Part shown: piece by piece, positions 28,028 to 36,618 of the stretch
Numbering within the stretch: position 1 is the stretch's first letter
How the letters are laid out: each line of letters opens with the position of its first letter
From: Acidobacteriota bacterium
GTDB taxonomy: Bacteria; Acidobacteriota; Blastocatellia; Pyrinomonadales; Pyrinomonadaceae
Direction of reading: 5' to 3'
Length of the DNA: 64,000 nucleotides
Assembly: GCA_003697135.1 (NCBI GenBank)
Contig: RFGC01000025.1
Location: forward strand, 27,212 to 91,211
Notes under the pieces: model-generated
Told to the model about the DNA's origin: nothing
Database searches by the model: none
Seen by the model: only the letters and a program-made list of their open reading frames with translations
Made by a program: the position numbers and the translations under genes

Positions 28028-28924
28028 CTAAATTTTACCAACGAAAACTGCGCCGCCGAAAGTTACAAGCAAAATAACGCTAACAAAGGCGTTTGTTGTA
28101 AAAAAGGCGGTATTCATGCGGCTTAAATCATTTGGTTTAACCAGCGTATGTTGATAAATCAGCAAAGCGGCTACGACTATCACTCCGAGAAGAGCTAATT
28201 TTCCTAGATCGGTTACCAAGTAAAGAAGCAAAAGCGCCACGAATGCCTGAAAATGAAAAAGCCTCGCAATCCAAAGCGCGTTTTTGATACCGAAGCTTGC
28301 AGGTATTGAATGCAAGCCTTTTTTGCGGTCGAACTCAAAATCCTGGCAGGCATACATGACATCAAAGCCAGCAGTCCACATCATTACAAGCAAAGACAAA
28401 AGCAGCGGAACTTCCGAATCAATTGTCCCACGCACAGCTATCCATGCCGCTGTCGGACTAATGGCTAAAGCCCAACCAAGCAGAAGATGTGAAAGGCTCG
28501 TGAATCTTTTGGCATAAGAATATCCGAGAATGCTGACAAGTGCTACAGGTGAAAGTATGAAAGTAAGCTCGTTTAGAGCGTAAGAAGCGATTTCAAATAA
28601 AATCACGGAAGAAAACAAAAACGCCCATGCAAACCTTAAACTTAACTTTCCGCTTGGAAGTTCACGGTTAGCGGTGCGTGGATTTTCAGCATCGAATTTA
28701 AGATCAACGATTCTGTTGAAGGTCATAGCGGCTGATCTAGCTCCGATCATTGCTACGGTTATCCAGAAAAATTGCCACAAGGTTGGTAGTCCATTTGCCG
28801 CTAAGATTGCACCTAGGAACGCAAACGGAAGCGCAAAAAGCGTATGCTCAAACTTTATCATTCTCAACGTAATTATGAGCTTCTCAAGAAACTTTTGCAT
28901 ACTCCTCAAACGATCTAAAAGCAA
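28028..28924 (-). CDS. mqnP: UbiA-family prenyltransferase, probably of menaquinone synthesis
   Basis: An integral membrane protein with about eight helices and the two Asp-rich motifs [15 protein letters not shown] and [14 protein letters not shown] that bind prenyl diphosphate and magnesium. [15 protein letters not shown] is typical of the MqnP/UbiA group. The gene sits 16 bp upstream of mqnE, so it probably prenylates the 6-naphthoate product of the futalosine route. The true start may be the internal Met at 28900 (MQKFLEKL). Confidence 0.88.
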   Translation of the reverse strand: MLLDRLRSMQKFLEKLIITLRMIKFEHTLFALPFAFLGAILAANGLPTLWQFFWITVAMIGARSAAMTFNRIVDLKFDAENPRTANRELPSGKLSLRFAWAFLFSSVILFEIASYALNELTFILSPVALVSILGYSYAKRFTSLSHLLLGWALAISPTAAWIAVRGTIDSEVPLLLSLLVMMWTAGFDVMYACQDFEFDRKKGLHSIPASFGIKNALWIARLFHFQAFVALLLLYLVTDLGKLALLGVIVVAALLIYQHTLVKPNDLSRMNTAFFTTNAFVSVILLVTFGGAVFVGKI

Positions 28925-29111
28925 TCAAGATACCAAAGAGACAAAAAGATTTTATCGGTATTTTACGTCACTGAAAACTTGCAAACTGCCAAAAGACAGT
29001 TGAAGTAGCTTGCAATTTGCGTTTCATTTTTGAATCAGGAGAAACTCAGAATTTTCGCTCTATCGGCAATTCTGGTTCGACGAACAACCTTAGCGAAAAC
29101 TTTTGATATTT

Positions 29112-30200
29112 CTATTTTTCCTTCGGTTTAGGAAAATAGCCTTGCTTATAGGTTAGCTTGATTTTTTGCTTGACAAGTTCCGGGTTTACGATTTTGATTT
29201 CTATTCTACGAAAAGAATTGTCGGCTTTTTGGTTTTTGGGCTGGTAGGCAATCAGATATTGTGAGCGCATTTCTTCCTGAATATCGGCAAAAGCTCGTCT
29301 CAGTTCGTTTTCATTTTTTGGAAAGTAAGCCTTACCGCCTGTGCTTTCCGAGATTTCTCGGAGTGCGGATTTGTTGACTCCGCCGTAGAAATCATCGCCT
29401 ATTCCGATTGTGTAAATCGTAACTTCGTGGCGAAGAGCCATCTGAATTGCATCTTGCATCTTTTTTCTGCTTGAAGTGTCGTAGCCATCTGTGAGAAGAA
29501 TAATCGTGCGCCTTACTTTTTCAGGGCTTCTTTTCAGGATTTCATCTGTGGTAACCCATACTGCATCCCAAAGAGCAGTTGAGCCAGCAAGGCGTTGATT
29601 CCGTCCTGAAATAGGTGGTGTTCCCGGAATCATGATTCCGTTCAAAGTTCCTGAAGGTGGCACAAACTCGATTCTGTCAATAGCTCTTCTGATTCTAGCT
29701 ACGCTGCCTGTTAAATCTTGCTCCAAAGTAGTTTCTCCTGTGAAAGAAAGAATCGCAACTTCGTCCTTTTCTGGTCTTACAACTGCTTCTACAAAAGATT
29801 TAGCCGCTTCCTTTTCGGCAGGCAATGTTCTGCTCTGCGAAAGACTTGTGTCTATAACAATCGCAATCGAAAGCGGTAAGTCGGTTTGACGGCTGAATGT
29901 GAAAATCTCCTGCTCTATGCCATCCTCGAAAATCTTTATGTCTTCTTGTCTCAGATTTGTTAGCAAGCGTCGTTTTTCATCTTGAGCTGTAAAAAAGACG
30001 CTCACAAGCTCCACATCAATTCTTATTGGCTCTTCTTCATCTGCAGGCGGAGTCGGTGTTTGCTTCGGTCCAAAAGCTGAAGGACTAGAGACCGCTTCTG
30101 AGCGAGATTTGTAGATTCCATCTAAAGCGCCAAAAAGCGATACCATCGCCAAAATGGCAATCAGAAGAATTTTAGTTCTAAAGCTTGATACTTTTAGCAT
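29112..30200 (-). CDS. VWFA-related secreted protein (acidobacterial type) 1
   Basis: After a signal sequence (MLKVSSFRTKILLIAILAMVSLFG) comes the group-specific N-terminal domain (VFFTAQDEKRRLLTNLRQEDIKIFEDGIEQEI). A von Willebrand factor A domain follows with the metal-binding DTSLS site and TDGYDTSSRKKM. The tail YLIAYQPKNQ ... RRIEIKI is shared with the paralogues here. VWA domains bind proteins through a metal ion. The function of this family is unknown. It probably shares a transcript with the upstream paralogue, 60 bp away. Confidence 0.85.
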   Translation of the reverse strand: MLKVSSFRTKILLIAILAMVSLFGALDGIYKSRSEAVSSPSAFGPKQTPTPPADEEEPIRIDVELVSVFFTAQDEKRRLLTNLRQEDIKIFEDGIEQEIFTFSRQTDLPLSIAIVIDTSLSQSRTLPAEKEAAKSFVEAVVRPEKDEVAILSFTGETTLEQDLTGSVARIRRAIDRIEFVPPSGTLNGIMIPGTPPISGRNQRLAGSTALWDAVWVTTDEILKRSPEKVRRTIILLTDGYDTSSRKKMQDAIQMALRHEVTIYTIGIGDDFYGGVNKSALREISESTGGKAYFPKNENELRRAFADIQEEMRSQYLIAYQPKNQKADNSFRRIEIKIVNPELVKQKIKLTYKQGYFPKPKEK

Positions 30201-30260
30201 CTTTAGCTTCTCTCGTTGTCAAATTTTGAATTGTTCGGAGCCTGAATCAATTTTCAGGTT

Positions 30261-31259
30261 TTAGTTATTCAGCTTCAGATCGTCACTAATCGCTCTGTAT
30301 TCTGTTTTAGTTCGGATTTTGTATTTGTCCGCCTTTTCTTTATCGGCGAGGCGGACTTCGATTTTACGTTTCCTACCGTCAAGCTCTTGATTACGTGGGC
30401 GGTAGGTGATTATGTATTGGGAGCGAAGTTCTTCGGAAATTCTTTTGAAAGCTCTTTCCAGAGCGAGCATGTCGCCGATGTAAAGGGCTTCACCGCCAGT
30501 TTCGCGGCATAGCCTATCGAGAATTTTATCGCCTTCATCTTTGACTGTGCCTGCTTCAACTCCCGGAACAGTGCCTAGAATTCCAGCTTTTGTTGATATT
30601 GCGAAGATAGTGGTTTCGGTTCGTTGTGCTATGTCAATTACGTCTTCAAGTTCGGCGCGGCTAAATGTATCGTCGCCATCAGTTATAACTACAATCACTC
30701 TTCTACCGGGAACGGTTCTGAGTTTCTCGTCACAGAAAAACCATATTGCATCGTAGAGCGCTGTTTGAGTGCCGGTTTTTTTCACGCTATCAACAGCTCT
30801 GTCCAAAAGATCGAGTTTGTCGGTGAAATCTTGTATCAGGTTCAGTTCGTGATCGAAGGTCATGAAAGCGGCTTTGTCTTTACGTAGCCTTGTAACCGTG
30901 TATATGAAATTTTTTGCCGCTTCTTTTGAAAATTTCAGTTTCCCGGCAGTTGAAGGCGATGTGTCCATCAAAACCCCAACATAAACCGGCGGATTTGTCT
31001 TTTCGTCTGAGAAAAACGTTATCTCCTGTTGAACGCCATCTTCAAAAACCAAAAAATCATCCTTTGTTAAGCCTGAAACCAGATTTTTCTTTTTGTCTCT
31101 AACGGTTACCGGGAGTTTGACCTCGAAAACCTTGATTTGACCAACGTCCCTTTCTTGTTGTGGCGGAGTAGGTCTCGGATTTTGTGCTGAAATTGCCACA
31201 ACACAACAGAAAACAGAGATTAACAGTCTCAAGGCTGTTTTTGCAGAGATATATTTCAT
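30261..31259 (-). CDS. VWFA-related secreted protein (acidobacterial type) 2
   Basis: The start at 31259 gives a clear signal peptide (MKYISAKTALRLLISVFCCVVAISA); the frame is open to 31295. The N-terminal domain (LPVTVRDKKKNLVSGLTKDDFLVFEDGVQQEI) and VWA domain (MDTSPS metal site, ITDGDDTFSRAEL) match the neighbouring paralogue. The tail YIITYRPRNQ ... RKIEVRL is also shared. It and the gene after it look like a tandem duplication. It is divergent from the ileS leader. Confidence 0.85.
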   Translation of the reverse strand: MKYISAKTALRLLISVFCCVVAISAQNPRPTPPQQERDVGQIKVFEVKLPVTVRDKKKNLVSGLTKDDFLVFEDGVQQEITFFSDEKTNPPVYVGVLMDTSPSTAGKLKFSKEAAKNFIYTVTRLRKDKAAFMTFDHELNLIQDFTDKLDLLDRAVDSVKKTGTQTALYDAIWFFCDEKLRTVPGRRVIVVITDGDDTFSRAELEDVIDIAQRTETTIFAISTKAGILGTVPGVEAGTVKDEGDKILDRLCRETGGEALYIGDMLALERAFKRISEELRSQYIITYRPRNQELDGRKRKIEVRLADKEKADKYKIRTKTEYRAISDDLKLNN

Positions 31260-31405
31260 GAAAGATTCAATCTTTTCAAATTTGCTCAAAAACATAGTTG
31301 GCTTTGCCGATGAATCATGAACTTCTGATGTTTGTTACTTGATGGTTGTTGTCCAAGCCAAATTATATCAAAGAGAAAAAGATGCGCTGAAAGAGGCAAA
31401 ATGTT

Positions 31406-31435
31406 TTGCTATTGTGATGGTTTTTAAGTTATTAT
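31406..31435 (+). promoter_or_regulatory. Predicted sigma-70 promoter of ileS
   Basis: TTGCTA (-35), an 18-bp spacer and TATTAT (-10, 31430-31435). Transcription would begin at about 31441-31444, on or next to the ATGATG of the leader peptide. Confidence 0.6.
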
Positions 31436-31440
31436 GAATC

Positions 31441-31491
31441 ATGATGCTTTCGGCATCTGCAATAATTATTATTTTGCTCAAAAGTCGGTAG
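31441..31491 (+). CDS. Putative ileS leader peptide with four consecutive Ile codons
   Basis: ATG ATG CTT TCG GCA TCT GCA ATA ATT ATT ATT TTG CTC AAA AGT CGG TAG encodes MMLSASAIIIILLKSR. The Ile run (31462-31473) followed by two Leu codons sits upstream of a hairpin and an intrinsic terminator, which lie before ileS. The stop codon lies inside the 5' arm of the hairpin, so a ribosome at the stop would affect RNA folding differently from one stalled at Ile codons. There is no Shine-Dalgarno sequence, but the predicted transcript starts at the ATG, so translation could be leaderless. Not seen expressed; inferred from layout. Confidence 0.6.
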   Translation: MMLSASAIIIILLKSR

Positions 31492-31518
31492 AATGGCTCT
31501 TAGGAAGCCTTCTGCCGA
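31485..31518 (+). promoter_or_regulatory. Leader hairpin upstream of the ileS terminator
   Basis: TCGGTAGAA pairs with TTCTGCCGA (one G-U), with an inner GGCT/AGCC stem closing a CTTAGGA loop. The loop sequence TTAGGA (31500-31505) is complementary to TCCTAA (31524-31529) in the ascending arm of the terminator, so it could act as antiterminator. Confidence 0.55.
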
Positions 31519-31520
31519 TG

Positions 31521-31554
31521 AAGTCCTAAATCCGATTGATTTAGGACTTTTTTA
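31521..31554 (+). terminator. Intrinsic terminator in the ileS leader (attenuator)
   Basis: AAGTCCTAAATC, loop CGATT, GATTTAGGACTT: a perfect 12-bp stem running into T6. It sits only 25 bp before the ileS start codon and there is no upstream gene on this strand for it to terminate, so it must act on the ileS transcript itself. Confidence 0.85.
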
Positions 31555-31578
31555 TTTAGACTGAATCAAGGAGTGAGT

Positions 31579-34434
31579 ATGGAACAAAAGCTGGACTTGA
31601 AAAAGACGGTCAACCTTCCGAAAACAAATTTCCCACAGAAAGCGAATCTTACGCAATCGGAGCCGCAAAGGCTGGAAAAATGGAAACAGATGAAGCTATA
31701 TGAAAAAATTTTGTATGAACGCAAAGATGCTCCGAAGTTCATATTGCACGATGGCCCGCCTTACGCAAATGCCGATATTCATATTGGCACGGCTTTGAAC
31801 AAGATTTTGAAAGATTTTGTAGTGAAGTCACGCACGATGATGGGATTTCAAGCTCCGTTCGTGCCGGGTTACGACTGCCATGGATTACCGATTGAAAACT
31901 ATGTTGAAAGAAAACTCAAACAGCAAGGAAAGGATAGATCGGAAATTCCCGTTAACGAGTTTAGACGGATCTGCCGTGAACATGCTTCAACGGCGATGAA
32001 TAACCAAACGCGTGACTTTCAGCGGCTTGGAGTTTTCGGTGAGTGGGAAAATCCTTACCTAACAATGTCGGCTGAATACGAAGCCGAAACAGCGCGCCTT
32101 TTCGGAAAATTTGTCGAGAAAGGATATGTTTATCGTGGTTTAAGGCCAGTTTATTGGGATGTTTACGATCAAACGGCTTTGGCGGAAGCTGAAGTAGAAT
32201 ATCGGGAAATCGTAAGTCCTTCGGTTTACGTTAAGTTTCCGCTGAAATCAAATCCTGAACTGATTGATGAACGCCTGAAAGGCAAGAGGGTTTTTCTGGT
32301 AATCTGGACAACAACACCTTGGACCTTGCCCGGAAATCTTGGAATTTCAGTCAATCCTGCTTTTGATTATTCTGCGGTCGAGGTTGATGACGAAGTTTAT
32401 GTTATTGCTACCGAACTTGTTCAACAGGTTGCAGAAAAATGCGGATTTGCTGAGAAGATGAAAGAAATTGCGCGTTTTAAGGGCGAGAAGCTCGAAAACT
32501 TAAAATGTAAACACGCATGGCTCGAAAGAGAATCACTCGTAATGTGCGGTGAGCATGTGACTTTAGGAGAAAGTGATGAAGAAGGAGCAGTTAAAACTGA
32601 TGGGAAGGCTGGAACAGGGCTTGTTCACACTGCGCCCGGTCATGGAACGGAAGATTTTTACATAGCCCAGCGTTACGGATTGCCGATTTATTGTCCTGTT
32701 GATAATGCAGGTCGGTTTACTTCTGATGTTGAGCATTTTGCAGGCGAGTTTGTTTTCAAGGCGAATCCGAAAATAATCGAATTCATGCGCGAAAGAGGCG
32801 TTTTGCTTCATGCTGAAGAGTATCTTCATCGCTACCCGCACGGATGGCGTTCACATAAACCTGTGATATTCCGTGCAACTCCACAGTGGTTTATTTCGAT
32901 GGATGCTGGCAATGAAGAATCGCTGCGCTCGCAGGCATTGAGAGAAATCCAGAAAGTCAAATGGCATCCGTCTTGGGGCGAAGGACGAATGTTGAATGTA
33001 GTTAAACAGCGTCCTGATTGGTGCATTTCAAGGCAAAGAGTTTGGGGAGTGCCGATTATTGCTTTCCACTGTCAAAATTGCTCTTATATCGTGCTTGATC
33101 CCAAAATCATCTATCATGTTGCCGACATTTTTGCCAAAGAAACTGCTGACGCCTGGTATAATTGGGAAGCCAAGAAACTTCTTCCTGAAGGTTTCAAATG
33201 TCCGAATTGCGGCGGTGAGAATTTCGCAAAGGAAATGGATATTTTAGATGTGTGGTTCGATTCAGGTTCAAGCTGTGTAGCAGTGTTAGAAACCAGAGGT
33301 GAGACGTTGCATTTTCCTGCTGATGTTTACCTTGAAGGAGGCGATCAATACAGAGGTTGGTTCAACTCTAGCTTGATGTGCGGAATTGCGGCTAAAAATT
33401 CTGCTCCATATAGACAAATCATAACGCATGGTTGGGTTGTTGACGGTGAAGGAAGGAAAATGTCAAAATCGCTTGGAAACGTCGTAAGCCCAAACGAAGT
33501 CGTCAAGCAATCAGGAGCAGAGATATTGCGTCTTTGGGTTTCGGCTGTTGATTACACCGAAGACGTAAGATGTTCAAAGGAAATTCTCGATCGCGTCGTT
33601 GATACCTACAGAAAATTGAGAAATACGCTTCGGTATGCTTTAGGGAATCTCGATGGTTTCGATCCGCAAAAAGATGCAGTTGACGATTTGCTTGAGCTTG
33701 ACCGATGGGCATTGGCGAAGCTTTCCGAAGTCACAAAGAAAGTTTTGAAGGCATACGAGGACTACGATTTTCAGGCAGTTTATCAAACTCTATACAACTA
33801 CTGCACTGTGACGCTTTCGGCACAGTATTTTGATATTCTCAAAGACAGGCTTTACACTTCTGCTCCTAAATCTCATGCTCGCAGGTCTGCTCAAACTGCT
33901 CTCTACAAGATCGCAAAAGACCTTTGTTTGCTTCTCGCTCCGATACTGGCGTTTACTGCCGATGAGGCTTGGGAAAATCTTCCAGGCGAAAAGGCAGAAT
34001 CTGTTCACATAGCAAGATTTCCTGAAGTTGCCTTCTCAAAAGAAGATGAAGAGTTACTTGAGAGATGGGAGAAGATTTTTGAAATCCGCAATCTTGTGCT
34101 GAAGACTTTGGAAGAAGCCAGAGTCGAAAAACTGATCGGTTCGAGTCTTGAGGCAAAGGTCATTTTATCAGTTAGCAAGGAACTTCATGAATTCCTGAAG
34201 CCTTATTCAGATGACCTAAGATACATTTTTATCGTCTCACAAGTTGAGGTGATAGAATCAGACCATCTCGACAATGCAGAAGTTTCTGTCGAAGTCAAAA
34301 GGGCTGAAGGGCAGAAGTGTGAACGTTGCTGGAATTATTCGGTCAGAGTCGGTGAGTTTGAAAGTTATCCGACGGTATGCGAACGGTGTTTTGAGGTCTT
34401 GAAACAGATGGAAAAGGAAATAGCCGTTGCTTGA
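31579..34434 (+). CDS. ileS: Isoleucyl-tRNA synthetase
   Basis: Charges tRNA-Ile in the cytoplasm. A class I synthetase with the DIHIGTALNKI (HIGH) and RKMSKSLGN (KMSKS) signatures, an editing domain with TTTPWTLPGNLG and GTGLVHTAPGHGTEDF, and a C-terminal zinc finger (CERCWNYS ... CERCF). These place it in the bacterial-type group. The ATG at 31579 is used because AAGGAG lies 5 nt upstream; a GTG at 31573 overlaps that site. 951 residues, normal length. Expression is probably controlled by the upstream attenuator. Confidence 0.97.
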   Translation: MEQKLDLKKTVNLPKTNFPQKANLTQSEPQRLEKWKQMKLYEKILYERKDAPKFILHDGPPYANADIHIGTALNKILKDFVVKSRTMMGFQAPFVPGYDCHGLPIENYVERKLKQQGKDRSEIPVNEFRRICREHASTAMNNQTRDFQRLGVFGEWENPYLTMSAEYEAETARLFGKFVEKGYVYRGLRPVYWDVYDQTALAEAEVEYREIVSPSVYVKFPLKSNPELIDERLKGKRVFLVIWTTTPWTLPGNLGISVNPAFDYSAVEVDDEVYVIATELVQQVAEKCGFAEKMKEIARFKGEKLENLKCKHAWLERESLVMCGEHVTLGESDEEGAVKTDGKAGTGLVHTAPGHGTEDFYIAQRYGLPIYCPVDNAGRFTSDVEHFAGEFVFKANPKIIEFMRERGVLLHAEEYLHRYPHGWRSHKPVIFRATPQWFISMDAGNEESLRSQALREIQKVKWHPSWGEGRMLNVVKQRPDWCISRQRVWGVPIIAFHCQNCSYIVLDPKIIYHVADIFAKETADAWYNWEAKKLLPEGFKCPNCGGENFAKEMDILDVWFDSGSSCVAVLETRGETLHFPADVYLEGGDQYRGWFNSSLMCGIAAKNSAPYRQIITHGWVVDGEGRKMSKSLGNVVSPNEVVKQSGAEILRLWVSAVDYTEDVRCSKEILDRVVDTYRKLRNTLRYALGNLDGFDPQKDAVDDLLELDRWALAKLSEVTKKVLKAYEDYDFQAVYQTLYNYCTVTLSAQYFDILKDRLYTSAPKSHARRSAQTALYKIAKDLCLLLAPILAFTADEAWENLPGEKAESVHIARFPEVAFSKEDEELLERWEKIFEIRNLVLKTLEEARVEKLIGSSLEAKVILSVSKELHEFLKPYSDDLRYIFIVSQVEVIESDHLDNAEVSVEVKRAEGQKCERCWNYSVRVGEFESYPTVCERCFEVLKQMEKEIAVA

Positions 34435-34466
34435 AACCTTGTAAAGTCCGACGAGAAAACACTAAG

Positions 34467-34507
34467 AAAACTCGCCTTGCTTGTTTACTGGCAAGGCGAG
34501 TTGTTTT
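34467..34507. terminator. Strong terminator between convergent ileS and E2 gene
   Basis: CTCGCCTTGC, a 10-nt loop and GCAAGGCGAG form a perfect 10-bp stem followed by TTGTTTT. Four A residues before it give a T-run for minus-strand transcripts. The T-tract reaches into the stop codon of the E2 gene. Confidence 0.88.
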
Positions 34508-36401
34508 ATAAGCTAAATTTGGTCGTTTCGAGATACTGTTTGACGAAAGACAAGAATTTTTCGGCATCAGCGCCATCAATGATTCTGTGATCGTAAGTCA
34601 ATGCGAAATAAGCCATGTGACGGATTGCTATAACGTCGTCGCCATCTGGCGTTGTGATGACTTTCGGGCGTTTTTCTATGACGCCGACGCAAAGAATAGC
34701 AACTTGAGGCTGATTGATTATAGGAGTTCCAAATAGACCGCCGAAAACTCCCGGATTCGTTATAGTGAAGGTCCCACCTTGCACTTCGTCAGGCGAAAGT
34801 TTTTTAGCCCTTGCGCGGTCAGCCAAGTCGTTGGCGGCTAGTGCTAATCCTGCGAGCGAAAGCGTATCGGCTCTTTTTATGACCGGAACTATCAAGCCCC
34901 AATCGAGCGCAACTGCCATGCCTAAATTTATCTCGCCTTTGTAGATTATCTGATCGCCAGAAACTTGCGCATTGAAAATCGGATATTTCCTGAGAGCTTG
35001 AATAACAGCTTGAAAGATGAAAGGCATGTAAGTTAGTTTCGTTCCATATCTTGCTTGAAACTCGGCTTTGTGTTGCTCGCGGAATTTGACGACGTTTGTC
35101 ATGTCAATTTCGTAAACAGTGGTAACATGCGCCGATGTTCGTTTCGAGAAAACCATGTGTTCAGCGATTTTCTTGCGCATTACAGACATCGGCTCCACTC
35201 TGTCTTCCGCTGAGGGTTTTATGGTGGGTGGCACGTATGCCGCTTTTTCTAGAGCAGGCTGAATTGATGGTTGCTCTGCAACTGCTGGAACAGGCACCTT
35301 CTGTGCTGGGACTTCTTGCTGTGCTGAGACTTCTTGCTGTACCTTAGTCATCAATTCTTGAGGTTTGAAAGCCGCTCCGGATTCAATGTAAGCCAGTATG
35401 TCTTTCTTCGTCACTCTTCCGCTGATTCCAGTGCCTTGTATTTTTGAAATGTCAATTCCATGTTTTTTAGCAATGTTGCGGACAAGCGGAGAGGATTTCT
35501 TTCGCCTCAGTTCTTCAACCGTTATGCTTCTACCATTGCCTTGTTTTTGTTCAGTGGTTAATGTCCCTGCTGGAGCACTTGCTGCTGATTTTTCTTGCGT
35601 TTGAGTTGCTTCTAGAGTGCTTTGTGGAGATTGTAAAATAGTGGTTGATTGAGATGCTTGCGGTTGCGGTGTAACTATTGCTTGTTGAGTTTGAGGAGAC
35701 TGAGTTTGCGATTCTGCAGAACCTGCAGTTTGTTCTTTTCCGATGAGAGCCACAATCGTTCCAACAGGCACAGTTTGGCCTTCTTGAACGCTTATTTTCA
35801 AAAGAACGCCAGAGGCTGGTGCAGGAACTTCAGCATCAACCTTGTCTGTTGAAATCTCAAGCAGTGGTTCGTCCTTTTCTACAATGTCGCCGATTTTTTT
35901 TAGCCATTTAGTGACGGTTCCTTCAGCGATTGATTCGCCCATTTGCGGCATTACTACTTCTACACCGTCAAGAGATTTGCCAGTTTCAGCTTTTTGAGCT
36001 TGTTCAGGTGGTAGCTGGCTTTCTTTCTCCTGCTGAATCTGTGTTGGCGTTTGTGCTACTACTGCTTGTTGGGTTTGAACTTCTTGGATTGTTTCGTTGA
36101 CTTTCCCAACTGCAGAGCTTTCTGCAACCGGTGCTTGTTGAGATAATGGCTTTTCAGCTTCTGATGCTTCGCCTATAACTGCGATAGTCGTTCCAACAGG
36201 CACAGTTTGGCCTTCTTGAACGTTGATTTTCAAGAGAACACCAGAGGCTGGTGCAGGAACTTCAGCATCAACCTTGTCTGTTGAAATCTCAAGTAGTGGT
36301 TCATCTTTTTCTATGGTGTCACCAACTTTTTTCAACCACTTTGTGACGGTTCCTTCGGCAATTGATTCGCCCATCTGTGGCATTACTACTTCTACGCTCA
36401 T
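34506..36401 (-). CDS. 2-oxoacid dehydrogenase complex E2 (dihydrolipoyl acyltransferase), two lipoyl domains
   Basis: Transfers acyl groups to CoA in pyruvate, 2-oxoglutarate or branched-chain dehydrogenase complexes. Two nearly identical lipoyl domains (about 1-77 and 147-224) carry the lipoylated Lys in EISTDKVDAEVPAPASG. Gln/Ala/Pro-rich linkers follow. Then comes an E1/E3-binding domain (about 305-340, SSPLVRNIAKKHGIDISKIQGTGISGRVTKKDI) and the catalytic domain (about 400-631) with YDHRIIDGADAEKF (His and Asp of HxxxD). The E1 and E3 genes are not adjacent, so the substrate cannot be fixed. The paired lipoyl domains reflect a recent or conserved internal DNA duplication. Confidence 0.92.
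   Translation of the reverse strand: MSVEVVMPQMGESIAEGTVTKWLKKVGDTIEKDEPLLEISTDKVDAEVPAPASGVLLKINVQEGQTVPVGTTIAVIGEASEAEKPLSQQAPVAESSAVGKVNETIQEVQTQQAVVAQTPTQIQQEKESQLPPEQAQKAETGKSLDGVEVVMPQMGESIAEGTVTKWLKKIGDIVEKDEPLLEISTDKVDAEVPAPASGVLLKISVQEGQTVPVGTIVALIGKEQTAGSAESQTQSPQTQQAIVTPQPQASQSTTILQSPQSTLEATQTQEKSAASAPAGTLTTEQKQGNGRSITVEELRRKKSSPLVRNIAKKHGIDISKIQGTGISGRVTKKDILAYIESGAAFKPQELMTKVQQEVSAQQEVPAQKVPVPAVAEQPSIQPALEKAAYVPPTIKPSAEDRVEPMSVMRKKIAEHMVFSKRTSAHVTTVYEIDMTNVVKFREQHKAEFQARYGTKLTYMPFIFQAVIQALRKYPIFNAQVSGDQIIYKGEINLGMAVALDWGLIVPVIKRADTLSLAGLALAANDLADRARAKKLSPDEVQGGTFTITNPGVFGGLFGTPIINQPQVAILCVGVIEKRPKVITTPDGDDVIAIRHMAYFALTYDHRIIDGADAEKFLSFVKQYLETTKFSL
35753..36395. repeat. Internal duplication of the lipoyl-domain coding sequence
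   Basis: About 211 bp at 35753-35963 recurs at 36185-36395 with few changes, an exact offset of 432 bp (144 codons). Long stretches match, for example CCAACAGGCACAGTTTGGCC and the CAGAGGCTGGTGCAGGAACT block. The near identity suggests recent duplication or ongoing gene conversion. Confidence 0.85.
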
Positions 36402-36618
36402 CTTCTACAACCTTTCGAGAGACTTTTTGACGGAAAAATCATCAACGAAAATTATATGATTTTTTCGCCTTGTTTGAAAATTCGGCTTTTGAGTTGTAGT
36501 TTTCCAATTTTGGATCGGCAGACTTGCGTTTACATCGTTTTGCAATGGGCTTTCTCATGGTTTAACCTTGAAAGAAACGGTAAAATTGCAAAACTTTCAA
36601 AATTCGGGGAGGCAAGAG

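Noticed and set aside
31434..31529. Alternative leader frame MNHDAF... in the ileS leader
   Set aside because: Its ATG overlaps the predicted -10 box, so it would lie upstream of the transcript, and it ends inside the terminator stem.
31441..31560. T-box riboswitch for ileS
   Set aside because: No T-box core (AGGGTGGNACCGCG) or long stem I; the Ile-codon leader explains the structure better.
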